DNA of 64,000 nucleotides from Tritrichomonas musculus (Eukaryota > Parabasalia > Tritrichomonadida > Tritrichomonadidae), in NCBI GenBank assembly GCA_039105265.1, contig JAPFFF010000010.1, positions 2,604,001 through 2,668,000 of the forward strand, read 5' to 3'. The notes under the pieces are model-generated. The model was not told the origin of the DNA. It saw nothing but the letters and a program-made list of their open reading frames with translations, and ran no database searches. The position numbers and the translations under genes were made by a program. Shown piece after piece: positions 29,801 to 41,353 of this stretch. Numbering within the stretch: the first letter of the stretch is position 1; every line of letters starts with the position of its first letter.

Positions 29801-31637
29801 CCAACTTGCGAATGTAAAGAAGTATAACGAACAGTATATGTACTTGAATCAGTGGCAAGCCGATTCACGAATTAGGAAGTCATATGTTGCGCAACTTTGT
29901 CTCTGGATTAGTCAGGCCATTATCATTAGTAATCAATATGTGAACAGATCGAATTACACCAACTTTAATATAATGAGAGGCTTGATTGAAGGTGATCTTG
30001 AACTTCTTGATGATGCAACCAAAGTCATGCTTGAAGATAGTCCTGGCTATCCATCACCAATTGGTATTAATTCGGTCATTGATCGATACACTTTACAAGC
30101 ACTTTGCCCAATGAACAATCAAACGCATTCATTACACGAAGAATATCGTTGTGGCTCATTACAAACGCAACTTTCGTTCTTTTTGAACATTGTTGATCAA
30201 GTTTTAGTTAAATTAGACCAATACAAAGGTGTAATTGAAGATGAAATTCCATCACAAATCGTCCATCTTGCCAATTGTCACCTAATTCCTCTTCTGATGG
30301 AAATTGACAACACGTGGACTGATGTTGGCAATGATTTTCGATCTGCATTTTCGCTTAATCATATCATCTTTTTCGTCGTTGAATTAGTTCTTGAAATAGC
30401 ATTATTAATCATTTGCTGCTACATGATTAAAGTCCTCAATGAATCATATGATGTCGGTCTTACTCTTCTTCGAAGAGTGAATCCAATTCAAGTTGTTGCA
30501 TCGCAGCCATTGATTGACTACATTCTCGACAAGGCAACGCAACAAAATTCAGCAGCAATGTCAACTTCACAAGCAATTATCTTTAACTCATCTGATGCTG
30601 TTCTTTTCCTTGGAGCAAACGGAATAGTTGACATATTGAATCCAAGCGTTACTGCAATGTTTGGCTACACTCCTGAACAACTTTTAGGTCAATCAGGTTT
30701 GACCATTTTCGATGAAGAATCGAAATCAAAATCGCAAATTGAAAATCAAATCGAATTAATGCGAAATAGACAAAGTGCACTTACTTACGAAGATCATACT
30801 ATTTGCATCAGTGATCGTGATCTTCAAGTGCCTTGCAGCATTAACATCATTGGAATCACAAATGAAGGAAATGAAATCCAAAGTTTCGTCATTATTTTGC
30901 GTGATGAAACTGATTTGATTGCACAACAAAAGCAAGCCGAAGAAGCCAAAAAGCAATCCGAATCTCTTCTTTATCAAATCTTACCTAGAAGCATTGTTGT
31001 CCGTTTGAATCAAGGTGAAAAAGACATTTCATTCACCGTTCCAAGTGCGACAATCATGTTCATTGATATCGTCAAGTTTTCGGATTACGCAGCATCACTG
31101 ACACCACAAGAAATCATGGGTAACTTGTCGCTTATTTTTGCTGGCTTCGATGAAGCAATAACTCAATATGAATTACTCACTAAAATCAAATTAATTGGTG
31201 ACGTGTACATGTGTGCTGGTGGCCTTTTCTCTCCTGATGAACAGCCCGTAACTCACGCTGAACAAATGACAAAGTTCGGACTTGAATGCCTGCAAGTTCT
31301 TGAAGATTCAAACGTCAAATTAAACACAATGTTGAATGTAAGAGTTGGTATAAATACAGGAGGACCTTTGATTGCAGGCGTTCTCGGTACAGACAAACCA
31401 ACATTCGACATTATCGGTGACCCAATCAACGTATCTTCGAGATTGCAGAGCACCGACGTGCCTGGAAGGATTCAGATATCTCAGGCAACTTATGACTTGA
31501 TTAATCAGTTGGATTTCTTGATCGAATCAAGAGGAGAGGTATTCTTAAAAGGAAAAGGAAAACAACAAGCTTACTTGGTGTCAGCTTCAAAGCCATTCAA
31601 CATTCATTCTTCTTCTGCTGATGGAAAAGTTGAGTGA
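26829..31637 (+). CDS. multi-pass membrane adenylyl-cyclase-type nucleotide cyclase with PAS domain
   Basis: 1602 residues. The N-terminal ~330 residues hold about six hydrophobic helices; single helices follow near 661-688, 890-918, 967-993 and 1177-1200. A PAS domain spans ~1247-1362 (AVLFLGANGIVDILNPSV, FGYTPEQLLG). The class III cyclase domain covers ~1399-1584: metal-binding Asp1413 (MFIDIVKFSDY) and Asp1458 (LIGDVYM), Lys1454 and Asp1527 (TFDIIGDPIN) at the purine-selecting sites, and INVSSRL. Lys plus Asp at those sites is the adenylyl-cyclase pattern, so ATP to cyclic AMP is predicted. A single C-terminal catalytic domain means it must work as a homodimer. The family, with long variable extracellular loops and a PAS sensor, is much expanded in trichomonads and probably senses external or redox signals; the ligand is unknown. 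Confidence 0.93.
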   Translation: MIGGGMDPSMSVMSKSASEAASTVVQNALSRNFVSKNVDPLFDKMTQHAHPPAFVYYFFLLVLFIQLMFITTWPSHTDLWDSNDVSKNFVKYLSYIANFSPEYSTEQNLMIGFLVYTILFVLYIAFFLMQLFIFHKYRRFNKKSLLPTRIFIELVPLILIIPLAHIAGSVFILLTVDHKTSIFNIVVFVISLIEYIVTASFFYYFSSLFGSSPYFSLSPFTSFDHSTYVTLCTISSVFRLLSKVFEFFPSWSEEALIVVHLAFMVIIIFQLTMSPFLRLSSNTFFMGTCIASTFNDLLRFITFFIKSASGLISFIAFCVFIVLGFVLGFIFYTVQEKLMKKKIYFESSEEVKNHIPPDEERLERLLLLNLDKNESRALSFLNYVISHNVVAYLDFFLIKFITQHHNSIRALCHCIRILVCLPSNHRNMNFLYMEAIKRRDMKFYQRFLLSQVQKIKLLRQSASSTQTGERIKDLKQQTRDLQHSMKNFWEMTTPDVGFLISTSAVLKKTRSLWEESLAEFPNSIQYIEESIVYLIECNCDFVSAIKSRNKIDLIEAGKNYNVDICFRQFARTFPNYLKKGIIDLKGNFIFNQKTQKSSGNQSSSSTGNNSSSKNFSSSSSSSMSELEVAVEEGIGKVLINQSRIRLAMQRATETRKANRYLTFLVTTIFLFFLGIVLSIVLYALFNTYFNGRLAIAERISLINQARLYLFETTLMIVYHWGNNTGALKIKDWIAVMIEQDHAAHVQIDNFMNTSTENTYPMRSAIYSKILKDKYHEFLADVAEQSRLGVDMYKYTAPLFEETSMIKFTDNGIVYNSNITYNLKTLLTYLSLCQSLLMSETNLTNLQSFYMNSSYFGTLITTIQNATEPLDIITKTLRAMAEDEAEKSEKMLFILSLVISLVYGVLSIAMTILMGVLFIKEISKFGQLLLNLPEEVKNDAIQPIRKMTGQASNSEEKEINLHSGSSSKSLTFVILLIIICVLYLAVALLLYFQLANVKKYNEQYMYLNQWQADSRIRKSYVAQLCLWISQAIIISNQYVNRSNYTNFNIMRGLIEGDLELLDDATKVMLEDSPGYPSPIGINSVIDRYTLQALCPMNNQTHSLHEEYRCGSLQTQLSFFLNIVDQVLVKLDQYKGVIEDEIPSQIVHLANCHLIPLLMEIDNTWTDVGNDFRSAFSLNHIIFFVVELVLEIALLIICCYMIKVLNESYDVGLTLLRRVNPIQVVASQPLIDYILDKATQQNSAAMSTSQAIIFNSSDAVLFLGANGIVDILNPSVTAMFGYTPEQLLGQSGLTIFDEESKSKSQIENQIELMRNRQSALTYEDHTICISDRDLQVPCSINIIGITNEGNEIQSFVIILRDETDLIAQQKQAEEAKKQSESLLYQILPRSIVVRLNQGEKDISFTVPSATIMFIDIVKFSDYAASLTPQEIMGNLSLIFAGFDEAITQYELLTKIKLIGDVYMCAGGLFSPDEQPVTHAEQMTKFGLECLQVLEDSNVKLNTMLNVRVGINTGGPLIAGVLGTDKPTFDIIGDPINVSSRLQSTDVPGRIQISQATYDLINQLDFLIESRGEVFLKGKGKQQAYLVSASKPFNIHSSSADGKVE

Positions 31638-33888
31638 CTTTAATTTGTTTTATTTTTTTTTTTTTTATTCAGTCGATTTTTTTTTAAATTAAAATAATTT
31701 TATTGATTTTTCTATCATTTTGATTTCATTAGAAGTACAACAGCTGGTTATATTTATTAAAATTATCCCAAATTCAGAATATAAATATATATTAGAAATA
31801 TACTAAAATACAAAATAAAGGGCAGGGATGTGAAAAGGGCCGCCCGGGCAGGCTCGGGCAGAATGTCACTTTTTTGCCCGGGCAAAATTTATTAAAGGGG
31901 AATTTTCTCGAGCATTTTACATATTTTGGAATTTCAGTTATATATTAAAAATATATTAATATTATAATATATGGAATATTTTTTAATTTAGAATTGATTA
32001 ATATTAATGTAGAGGAAAAAAGATATTATCAAATATAAGAAATTAATATAAAAAGTTAAACTTTTTGATTATATAAAATTTATAACATTGAAAAATAGTT
32101 TCTTGTTTTATTAGAGGGGCAGTACATGAAACTTTTTAACGTCTTTATTCAATTTGAAACTCTTATATTTCAATAACTACAATAAATACAAAAACCAAAA
32201 ATGTTTCCCCGGATACTTGCTCAATAGTTTAATATAAATAAATAACCTGATTAATGATAATGCATTAGAATTTTATGATATTTTAGGTTTTTCAATTTAG
32301 AAAGATTGACGGTTTAATGATAGGATCCGTTAGGTCAATTTATTAATTCGATTAAAACATTAAGATCCCCCTAATAAAATTGGGAATCGACTAGGTAGAT
32401 TTTGTAAATCAAGAATCCAAAATTTGCTAAAATTGAGAACTTAACGTATATTTTATGCTCAGAAAAGTCTTTTTTTTGAATAGATTTTTTAAAAAATTCT
32501 ATACTTTTTTTTGAGAATTAAAAAATTTTATGTAAGCTCATACAATTAATTATGAGATTTTTTTTTCAATGTATTATTAAAAAATAAAATAATTGTATCA
32601 TTAATAAATTAGTTGTTACTAATTATTTTAAATATAAATTAACATTTTTTGCTTTTATATTTTATATTTTCTAAAATAATAATTTGTTTATTATTTATAG
32701 AATTGTATACTATATGTTTTAAAAATTAATGCATTAATTCAATTTTAAAAATTTCAAATAATTATTTTTTTAAATTAATAATCAATTCAAAAGTTTGTTT
32801 TTTACGATAATGAAAAATATGATAATATCTCCAATAATATTAAGATTTTTTATTTTATTAAAATTTATATATGAATAAAATAATAAGATATATTTTATAT
32901 TTTGTTATATCAGCTTTTTCATATTTTTTTTTAAATTATCAATCTAGAATAAAATGAATAAATCATAATAATCATTTTAATGTATCTTAATAATCGTAAT
33001 ATATCTAATTTGATGATGATAATATTATAATAATCATCAAATATTGAAAAAAAATCGTAAAAAGATTATATTTAAAAAAAGCATTATAAATAAAGAATGT
33101 AATCAGTGATTTTTATTTTAAAACTTTAATTAGCAATTAAATCCAATAAAGTAAACAAATATCAGTTTTTTAATTGTGAATCGTATTTTCATAATTTTAA
33201 TATTTAATAATATATATAAATATGACTTAATGATAAAAGACTAAGATTTATTTTGAAATTTTAGTAAATTAATTAAAACAAGACTGTTTTAAACAAAATA
33301 AATTGAAATTTTTTTAATATAAAATTCAATTCTTTGTGAAAATTTGAATTAAAATAATATATGAACATTTTTCATATATTATAATAAATAGCAAATTAAT
33401 TTTAAAATTAAAATATAATATAATTATCAAACTTATATAAAAAATATTATAAGTATATAAATGAGTTATTATATGTTTATATTCAGAATATAAAAATGTT
33501 TCATTATTTTGGCTAAAATTATTTGAAATATTTACAAAAAATAAAGTAATCAAAATAAATATTTTATTAATTGGTAAATATATTAATAATTAACTAGTAT
33601 TAATTTTATTAAATTAAATATATAATATTATAAAACATGTTAAAAAAATATAATAACCTCAATAAAAAATTTTAATCCGTAAATTATATGTACTGCTACT
33701 CTGTTTTATTTGAATTTTTAAAATATGATATAAAATGCATTTGTCTGAATATATTTATATTCATATTTTAAAAATATCTTAATATTTCGTAATTTATGAT
33801 ATAATTATATGTTGAATGAACATAAATTAAATTTTAAATCAGATATTTACCAAAATAAAAAAATAATTTGAATTAATTCGTTATTAAA
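31638..33888. other. long AT-rich intergenic region
   Basis: About 2.25 kb with no credible coding frame. A short GC-rich patch near 31823 (listed separately) is its only distinct feature. Confidence 0.6.
31823..31890. repeat. GC-rich hAT-like transposon terminus (relic)
   Basis: CAGGGATGTGAAAAGGGCCG followed by repeated GCCCGGGC stands out sharply from its AT-rich surroundings. CAGGGATG and nearby GGGCC/CCCGGG runs are typical of hAT-superfamily ends. No opposite end or 8-bp duplication could be found close by, so this is probably an isolated relic. A CATCCCTG near 45885 is the only opposite-facing candidate noted and is not convincing. Confidence 0.45.
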
Positions 33889-34237
33889 TAGGGGTCCAAC
33901 GATAAAAAATTGAGGGGAAAAATGAAATCTCTATACGATTTTATTTATTTTAGGATAATTAAAATACATTTCATAAATGCTAATTAATAGTATAGCATCT
34001 TGTTAAGTCTTAGGATTTTAAAAATGGACTTAAGACGTTTTTTTATTCTTTTTTTCTATCTCAAAAAGTTTGGATGACTCAAAATCTTTTTGAATGTTTT
34101 TAAAATAGATTAATTTAATATAATATATTAGATATAAATAGGTAGTCTCAAGCTTTATTGATGAAAAAATCGATTTAATTCTTCTAAACTTCAATATGCG
34201 TGATTAATAAAAAGTTGTATTCAAAAAGTCATTGATA

Positions 34238-35616
34238 AGAGGTGCGAGAACTACCTTTGGTTAACCAATTTATTTCAAATTGAGATATTTATTTATGCAG
34301 GTTAAATAATGTATAATTAATGTATAATTGTTTAATTTGGTTCGCTACGAGTAATATTACATTGATTTTAAAATTGAATGTGAGAAAATAAACAATTCAA
34401 ATTTTTATTTCTAAAAAAATTATAAAAGAGCACCAAATAATTTGTTTTTTAAGGTAATTTTTATATTTGTTTAAATAAAATTATTTAAATATTCATATTT
34501 TTAACTTTTGTAATCGTTGAGCAATTAAAGGATTTCAATATTGGAAAATTATACAAACAAAGAATATAGCAAAAAATGATCTATTATTACCAATATCAAT
34601 GTTATTATTTGATAATTCACAAATTAGACTATTTCCTTGGTTAAGAATTACGATTATGATAAAAAGTTTTTCAAAAATGTGTTTTATTGTTGTCATTTGA
34701 CAAATAACTGATATTTAATTGGTTTAATAATTATTTCTCTAATGAATAATGCATGGTTTATAAAGATATAATCTGAAATTCTTGATAATTATTTATTTTA
34801 GTCTTATTTATTATGATGGTCTGTTATTATTAGATTATTATTTAATTTAATGAAAGTATTAAGCTTATAAAGTGTGAAAGTAGATTTATAAAATTATTGA
34901 AGATAAGATCTGTCTTCTGTTTGCTATTTCAAGATAAAAAAAAATATTTTTTAAAATAAATTTCGTCCAAAAATTATATATTACTTTTTATTTATTTTTA
35001 ATTTACTGATATTTAAGGAATATTAATAAAATATTATATAACGGAATATGTACAGAATTTTGAGGGGATTTAAGTCAAACGAACATTGCATTGAATTTTG
35101 AGGGGATTTAAGTCAAACGAACATTTTTACTCAATTCTTTTATAACTTTTTGTGTATAAAAAAATAAAACTACGCCCGTCGAGCGGATTTATAAATAATC
35201 ATAATATAATATCATACAATATAATTTAATTCTAATATAAAATAATTATCCCCATAAAATTAATATTATAGCTAGATATTTATGTTTTCTATAATTTTTT
35301 TGCTAAAATAAATTTATCTCATTTATATTATAATATTATATATATATTAATTAGAGATTATATCAATAATTCTATTTAAAATATGATAAAATTAATAAAT
35401 AATCAATATTGGTTCAACTTCAATCATATTCTTCAAAATATGTAAAATTTGAATTTCGACGTATGAACTTTCAAATAGTGTGATACTGATATATAATATA
35501 TATAATCAATTATATACTTTATTTTATTAAAAAAATCATAAGGCTAACGAATTATTTTTTGAAAAATCAATCTTTTTTAAAAACAAAAAATACGTTATTT
35601 TAGTTCTCGCACTTCT
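34238..35616. mobile_element. non-autonomous hAT-like element nested in the hAT transposon
   Basis: The ends AGAGGTGCGAGAACTA and AGAAGTGCGAGAACTA (inverse of the right end) differ at one position. A perfect 8-bp duplication CATTGATA flanks it (34230-34237 and 35617-35624). The 1379 bp between have no coding frame and are AT-rich. It must have arrived after the host hAT transposon. Confidence 0.85.
35055..35125. repeat. 33-bp exact direct repeat
   Basis: A 33-bp unit containing TTTTGAGGGGATTTAAGTCA occurs twice, at 35055 and 35093, separated by five bases. The copies are identical. It lies inside the 1.38-kb nested element and may be a binding-site pair. Confidence 0.9.
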
Positions 35617-35990
35617 CATTGATAGAAGAAAATATAAATTGCTTTTTGAAATATACTTTTTGGAGTTTGAGAAAATAAAAATGGATTTTTAAGTTGCACT
35701 TCTTAGACATTGAGAAAATAAAAATACAAGAAAATAAAAATTGTTTCTTAAGATATACTTTTTAGAGTTTCTAATGTTTATAAAAAGACAATTACTTTTT
35801 GATTACAAACTTTTTTGATTTATGAAAATTACAATGGTTCTTTAATCGTACTCTTTTAGACATGAATTAATATTAGCATACTTGACTTTTTCATCAATCA
35901 AGTACGAGCCTAATTATTGATTTATTTAAAATAAATCGAAGTTTTTTTCATCTGAGCGTATGATTTTTTCGTGATTTCTAATGATCTTGT

Positions 35991-38323
35991 TCATAATCTT
36001 GCTAATAAGTTTTTGATACTTATGTTTGTCATTCTATCATGAACTAAAAATTTATGCATACTATTGAGACGTTCAACATCACTTTCGCTTGTTGCAACGC
36101 TGACTAGCCAAAGTGCAGATAATGCTAATGCAGATAAAAAATGATATCTTTTATGAACCTCTCGCCACATTTCAAGATCACTTTCTACTTTTAGGATGTT
36201 TTCAAAATCATCAATACTGGCAAAAAGCCATTGATCAAATTGAATCTGTGCATCACTCCCATTTACATCGCCGAGTATATTCATGTATTTTGTGATTATC
36301 GGAAAACATTTCCTATAAGTGTAAGATTTAATGTCATAATTAGTTTGATCAGAAATATTTAATCCCATTTGTTTATCTATTAAAGCATTGATTTGTTTTT
36401 GAATAGATAACTCCGATTCTGCCATTTCTCTATCTTTTTCAGATACATTTGGATCTTTACTAATTGCTTCAAGATTTTGAAGGCCTTCATTAATTTCAGA
36501 TTCATTATCTGCATTTCGTACAATTATTAATTCTGTTTGGACTTCTTTTTTCGGAACGTTGATGCTTTCATTAGGAATTTCCATTTCATCCTCTTCTGTT
36601 TCTAATGGTATCAGCCTTGGAATATCAAGCAATAATGAATTTGCATCAAAGAATTTATCGTTTATATCTTCTTCTTCTTTTTTGTTATTATCAAGTATTG
36701 ATGATAATTGACTTTTTAAATCATCGGAAACATCATTATTAATAAATTGTTCCGGAATGTCTAACGTTGGTCCAACTACAAGATCAGCCTTTTTATTCCA
36801 TTGGCGAAGGTAGTATCTGCCAGATCTTGTAAATGCCCAACTAATAAAAGCTTCATCTGGAATTAATATAGTTGTCCTTGCTGTAAATTGAGCTAATACT
36901 ACATGAAATATTTCTATACACTTCTTATTTTTAAATGTATACTCTTTAGCAACTCTTCTATAAAACGTGTAGAGCTCATGCATCACGGGAATAATATCAG
37001 AAAGTCTGCTTTGTTCGCATTCAAAGCATAAAGAAGCAGCTTTTAAAGGTTTAAAAATCACATACAAATCTTCAATATAATCAGGAAGGGATGATTCCAT
37101 TTCTGCTCTTAATAAATATTCTCCTTGTTCTTCACTTTCAAATGGAGGGTTATTCGATTCCCAATCTTCAGTTCTTAGTGAATTTATTAATGCCTGATTT
37201 CTTCTAATAAATGAAATGGTTTCAACAATGTAAAGCCATCTTGTTTGAGGGTACAAAGGGCTTTTTTTTCAGTATTTGTATTACATTATTATTTCGTAAA
37301 TATTAAGCAATTTCGTCTATTTCATTAATCATAAAACGCAAATCTTGAGATTTTTTAATAGAGTTAATAAGACAATTATGAAGTATGTGATTCATACATG
37401 GAACATCTACAACAAGACTAAACTTTTTGTCTATAGTTTCTGCCATTTCTATTGCTCTTTTGACAGCAATAGCTTGAGCTGGTAGCCGATCATGGCAGAT
37501 TGCAACTGGCGTTAAACCTAATTCATAACAAAATTTTAAACCTTCCAGTATTTCATTTTCGTATTCTTCTTCTCCCCAATCTGAATCTGTTTTTTCTATT
37601 GTGCGAAATGGAACCGGAGCCATTCCAGAAAATGGATTATTAATTGTACTATGAACAACTTTCTTATTTAAAATTGTCGCGGCGTCGATCATTATATTTA
37701 CTTTACCGATTTGTCTTAACTCTTTGCATAAAATTTCAAATGATTCATCACCAACTTTTTCAATACATTCTTTTATTTCATATGTATTAATATTATCTAT
37801 TATTTCAGTAAAAACACAATTTGATTTGTTGCGCATATTTCGATACATATCAACAGCTATTTTACATACTTCTTGTATCATTACAGCCATTGCTGGAGAG
37901 CATGCTACGTTAGCTGATATTGAGGAAGCAGCTACAAATTTGGCCACAGAATAATTAATTTGATTTTGCACTTCATTTCGTGATTGGGTTGTACGAAAAT
38001 GTTTTAATGGTATATCAAAATGGATATCTTGATCTTTTGGTATATCAAATATACAAAAATGTCTTTTACAATCTTTTTTTTTCACATGTTACAGAGCATC
38101 TTCTATATTCATTATGGAACACGTTGAATCTAACAATCTTACATCTCCATCTTGTATTACCATTCTTGAGTTTGACAGGGCCAAAATCAATTGGGTCATC
38201 TGTGAGTCGTCTTCTACTTTTGATCAAAATGTTTGTGCTTTTATAAAAAAAGAGTGATGTGATGAATATATTTCGCATTTGGTTTAGCCATTTTTCATAG
38301 TTTTTTAGAGCAATATTTATCAA
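35991..38323 (-). pseudogene. hAT transposase (broken)
   Basis: Three minus-strand pieces run in order. The first (38323-38066) has a BED-like N-terminus (GNTRWRCKIVRF, then C and H residues); its first ATG is near 38278. The middle piece (38085-37303) holds the catalytic core, including the VDVPCMNHILHNCL phrase with the hAT CxxH signature. The last (37256-35991) holds the C-terminal dimerisation region (SALWLVSVATSESDVERLNS). A frameshift joins the first two pieces near 38085, and a stop followed by a ~45-base non-open gap separates the second from the third. hAT transposases cut and rejoin the element ends. With at least two breaks the protein is not made whole. Confidence 0.82.
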
Positions 38324-38640
38324 ATTTCAAATGATTTACTCATTATATTTCGATTTATGTTCAAAATATAAATAAATTTGTGCGATTTGCTTTATAAATA
38401 AAATTTAAAAAAACAAGCAAAATTAATATATTTACAATGAAATATATTAATATTCTTTGGTGAGAAAAAAAGGATTAAAAATTGTTTTAAAATTTTTCAA
38501 TTTTGAATATATTTACTCCATTAATGAATTTAAATCAAATTTTATATTATCATATATATACATGATTAATCTGAGGAATTAAATAAATATTTTTTACTGT
38601 TTTGAGTATAAATCCTTAAGTCTAAAAAGCACTTTTATTT
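38324..38640. other. non-coding right flank of the hAT transposon
   Basis: AT-rich DNA upstream of the transposase gene and so probably its promoter region; no specific signal recognised. Confidence 0.4.
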
Positions 38641-38843
38641 GAATTCAGAGCAATACGATCGATTATTGAATACTTTATTGCAAGTAAACAGTCATCTTTA
38701 AGTCCATTTAGTTGCGCTTAAGTCCAAAAGTCACTTTTTGAAGAATTCAGAGCAATTCGATCGATTATTGAATACTTTATTTCAAATAAACGGTCATCTT
38801 TAAGTCCATTTAGTTGCGCTTAAGTCCAAATGTCACTTTTTAG
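38641..38843. repeat. 102-bp subterminal tandem repeat of the hAT transposon
   Basis: Two copies starting GAATTCAGAGCAAT at 38641 and 38743 match almost throughout and each contain CTTTAAGTCCATTTAGTTGC. The repeat lies ~220 bp inside the right terminus. TTAAGTCC appears in the opposite orientation near the left terminus (about 34027), as expected for subterminal transposase-binding sites. Confidence 0.85.
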
Positions 38844-40051
38844 ATTTGAGTTGAATACGATCAATATTTGACCTTTTTTATAATAATTTGGTTTTAAATT
38901 GTAATTTTAAAATTTTCTTTGATTTGAGAGAAAAATACAATTTTTTTTGTTAAAAAAAATGCCAATAAAATTGAATGAAAAAAGTTCTCATTTAATTTTA
39001 CAAACAAAATTGTATATTTGTACTTTAGAAAAATAAAAACTTAACCTTAACAAGATGCTATAATTAATAGTAAACTTAATTAAGACAAATATCTATAGGA
39101 AGTGGAGATCCCGCTTTTTATTTTTCTGAAGGTCTGTTCGGTTTTAATACTTATAGATTAAACAGATGAACTGTTTTTTTTTTTTTAAAAAATTCTTTAG
39201 AAAAAATAATTCTAAACAAGATAAAATAAAAAGATCATATGATTAATATAATTGATTTCAAAATATCTTCATTAATATCTTCATTAATGATTCATTACTA
39301 GAAAATAATAAAGAGAAAAGTCAAAATAATACAGGCTGCGCATTTCAAATCGGCCCTTTTACAGTTTCAAATCGGCCCTTTTTTTTCTCGTGAAACATTT
39401 CAATTGCTATTTGGTCCTAAAAAGTTAACTGATCATCAAAATTAACGTATATACAGTTTCAAATCGGCCCAAATAACGGATATTTCTGTTTCAAATCGGC
39501 CCATTTACAGTTTCAAATCGGCCCAAAAAACGATAGGAGTAGTTTTTTCGACCAAATAGCGACAGTTATGCACGTTAAAATGATTTTGATTTTTTTTGAA
39601 TGATATGCAGTTTCAAATAGGCCCTTTTTTTTGCCTTTTTCACCTATAACTGCTTTTTTCGCCTATTACAGATATATGTAACAAGAAAAGTAATATCATA
39701 AATGATATTTCGTTTTGTATTTTATAAAATTATTATCTATATAGTAATATGAGATCGATATTATTTTTTCTTTAATTGATTCCAATTTTCAATAGTTATT
39801 ATCTTAGACTTAAAATATGATGAGACGATCATGCTTTCACCTTTTTAGATTTTATTGACCTTGTTATTTTTAATTCACCTTTTTTGTTAGATTTCCTTGA
39901 AATACAAGAAGAGTATATTTAAATATATATTATATATTAAAAAATAATTATATATTATTTATGATCTTTTACATAAATAATTTTAAATTCAAGATATTCA
40001 TTTATTATCTATCATATCACCGATATTATGACACTTAATAAATGTAGTTTC

Positions 40052-40730
40052 ATAGGGGCTACAACGATAAGAATTTGTCAAAAAATTGAAAGAAAAATTA
40101 AATATCTGATGAATTTATTAATAAAGGTAACAAATATCATCTATATATATTCACAAATATAAATTATTGCTCAATTTTTTAAAATATCTGTTAGCAGTGG
40201 AGATATCACTTTTTGAAATTGAGAAGGTTTGTTTAATTTTTTTGAAAAAATTAAAAAAAAATGGTACGTTTATCTTTTTATATAAAGATCCAAAAAGATC
40301 AATTCCGAACTTTAGATTATATTTAATACCCAAATTGTTATAAATTACATCAAATTCAACCAGATACAACATCTTTTATGCATCGATAATAGATTAAAAT
40401 TTCTCAAATAATTGATATAACTTGGTATATTTTGAATTTCAAGCTATTCATGATTGATATTTGCAAAAAACTATTTTTTTAAGTAAATGATATTTAAAGT
40501 ATAGTATAAAAAAAAAACAGAAAACCATAAATATTAATATTTTAAATTATGATAGAAATCAAACAAACCTTGTGAAATTAAAAAGTGATATTTCGACTGC
40601 CTATAGATATTTCTTAAAAAAAAATTTATAGAAATAACATAAATAATATTTATAAAAAATATTTGTATTTATTATTAAAATTGGTTAGAGTAAAAAAATA
40701 ACTTTTTTTTCCTATCGTTGTAACCCCTAT
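40052..40730. mobile_element. 679-bp non-autonomous hAT-like element
   Basis: The ends ATAGGGGCTACAACGATA and ATAGGGGTTACAACGATA (inverse of the right end) differ at one position. An exact 8-bp duplication GTAGTTTC flanks it (40044-40051 and 40731-40738); because of the symmetric ends, TAGGGG termini with a 10-bp duplication are also possible. An inner inverted block (around 40193 and 40598, with CTATAGAT) mirrors the outer element's layout, so the two are related. It is inserted in one copy of the 14-bp motif. The 73-codon frame on its minus strand is not credible as a gene. Confidence 0.85.
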
Positions 40731-41353
40731 GTAGTTTCAAATCGGCCCTTTGTGGTTACATTTTTTGGAGATTTCTCAAAATTGCAGTTTCAAATCGGCC
40801 CATTTGCACTTTCAAATCGGCCCAAATAACGTATTATTTCAGCACCTATTTTGAGGCTTTAAACTGTATTATCTTCCTTGTTTGTACTTTATATACATCT
40901 AAAATGAATTTTCTGAGAATAAAAGAATAATATGATAAAAAACTAGTGATTTGTAATAAATGATATTATATCAGATATTTTTATAATTTTTTTGATGATT
41001 ATTTTGGTTAATTATATTAGAATGAGTACTGAATAATTAGTTTTTTTGCAGATTTTATTTAAAAACTATTTTACATTTATGCAAATACATATTCTGATAA
41101 TAAAATGAGTTGATAAAAAAGAAAAAAATAAGCATAATTATAATCTTTACATGTATAATCAGTTAGGCTTAACTTTTTGTTCTTCATAATGTCAAAAAAA
41201 GACCAATGAATACAATGAAAATTGAAATAATTTTCTTGTAAGTATGTTTAGTAAAAAAAAATGTAAAAAGATACTTATAAATTGATGAAAAGATATTTAT
41301 TAATGATGTAGCTGATTTTCTAAAGGACAAATGCATATTATTGGATTAGAATT

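Larger units (their letters stand above)
33991..39062. mobile_element. hAT DNA transposon, 5.07 kb, with exact 8-bp target duplication
   Basis: The termini are TATAGCATCTTGTTAAG and its exact inverse (17 bp). The target duplication ATTAATAG is perfect (33983-33990 and 39063-39070), as expected for hAT transposons. It carries a broken hAT transposase on the minus strand, a 102-bp subterminal tandem repeat near the right end, and TTAAGTCC motifs facing both ways near the two ends, likely transposase-binding sites. A 1.38-kb element is inserted in its left flank. It sits inside the left arm of the outer element. The intact ends and duplication suggest a fairly recent jump; the transposase is no longer functional. 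Confidence 0.88.
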
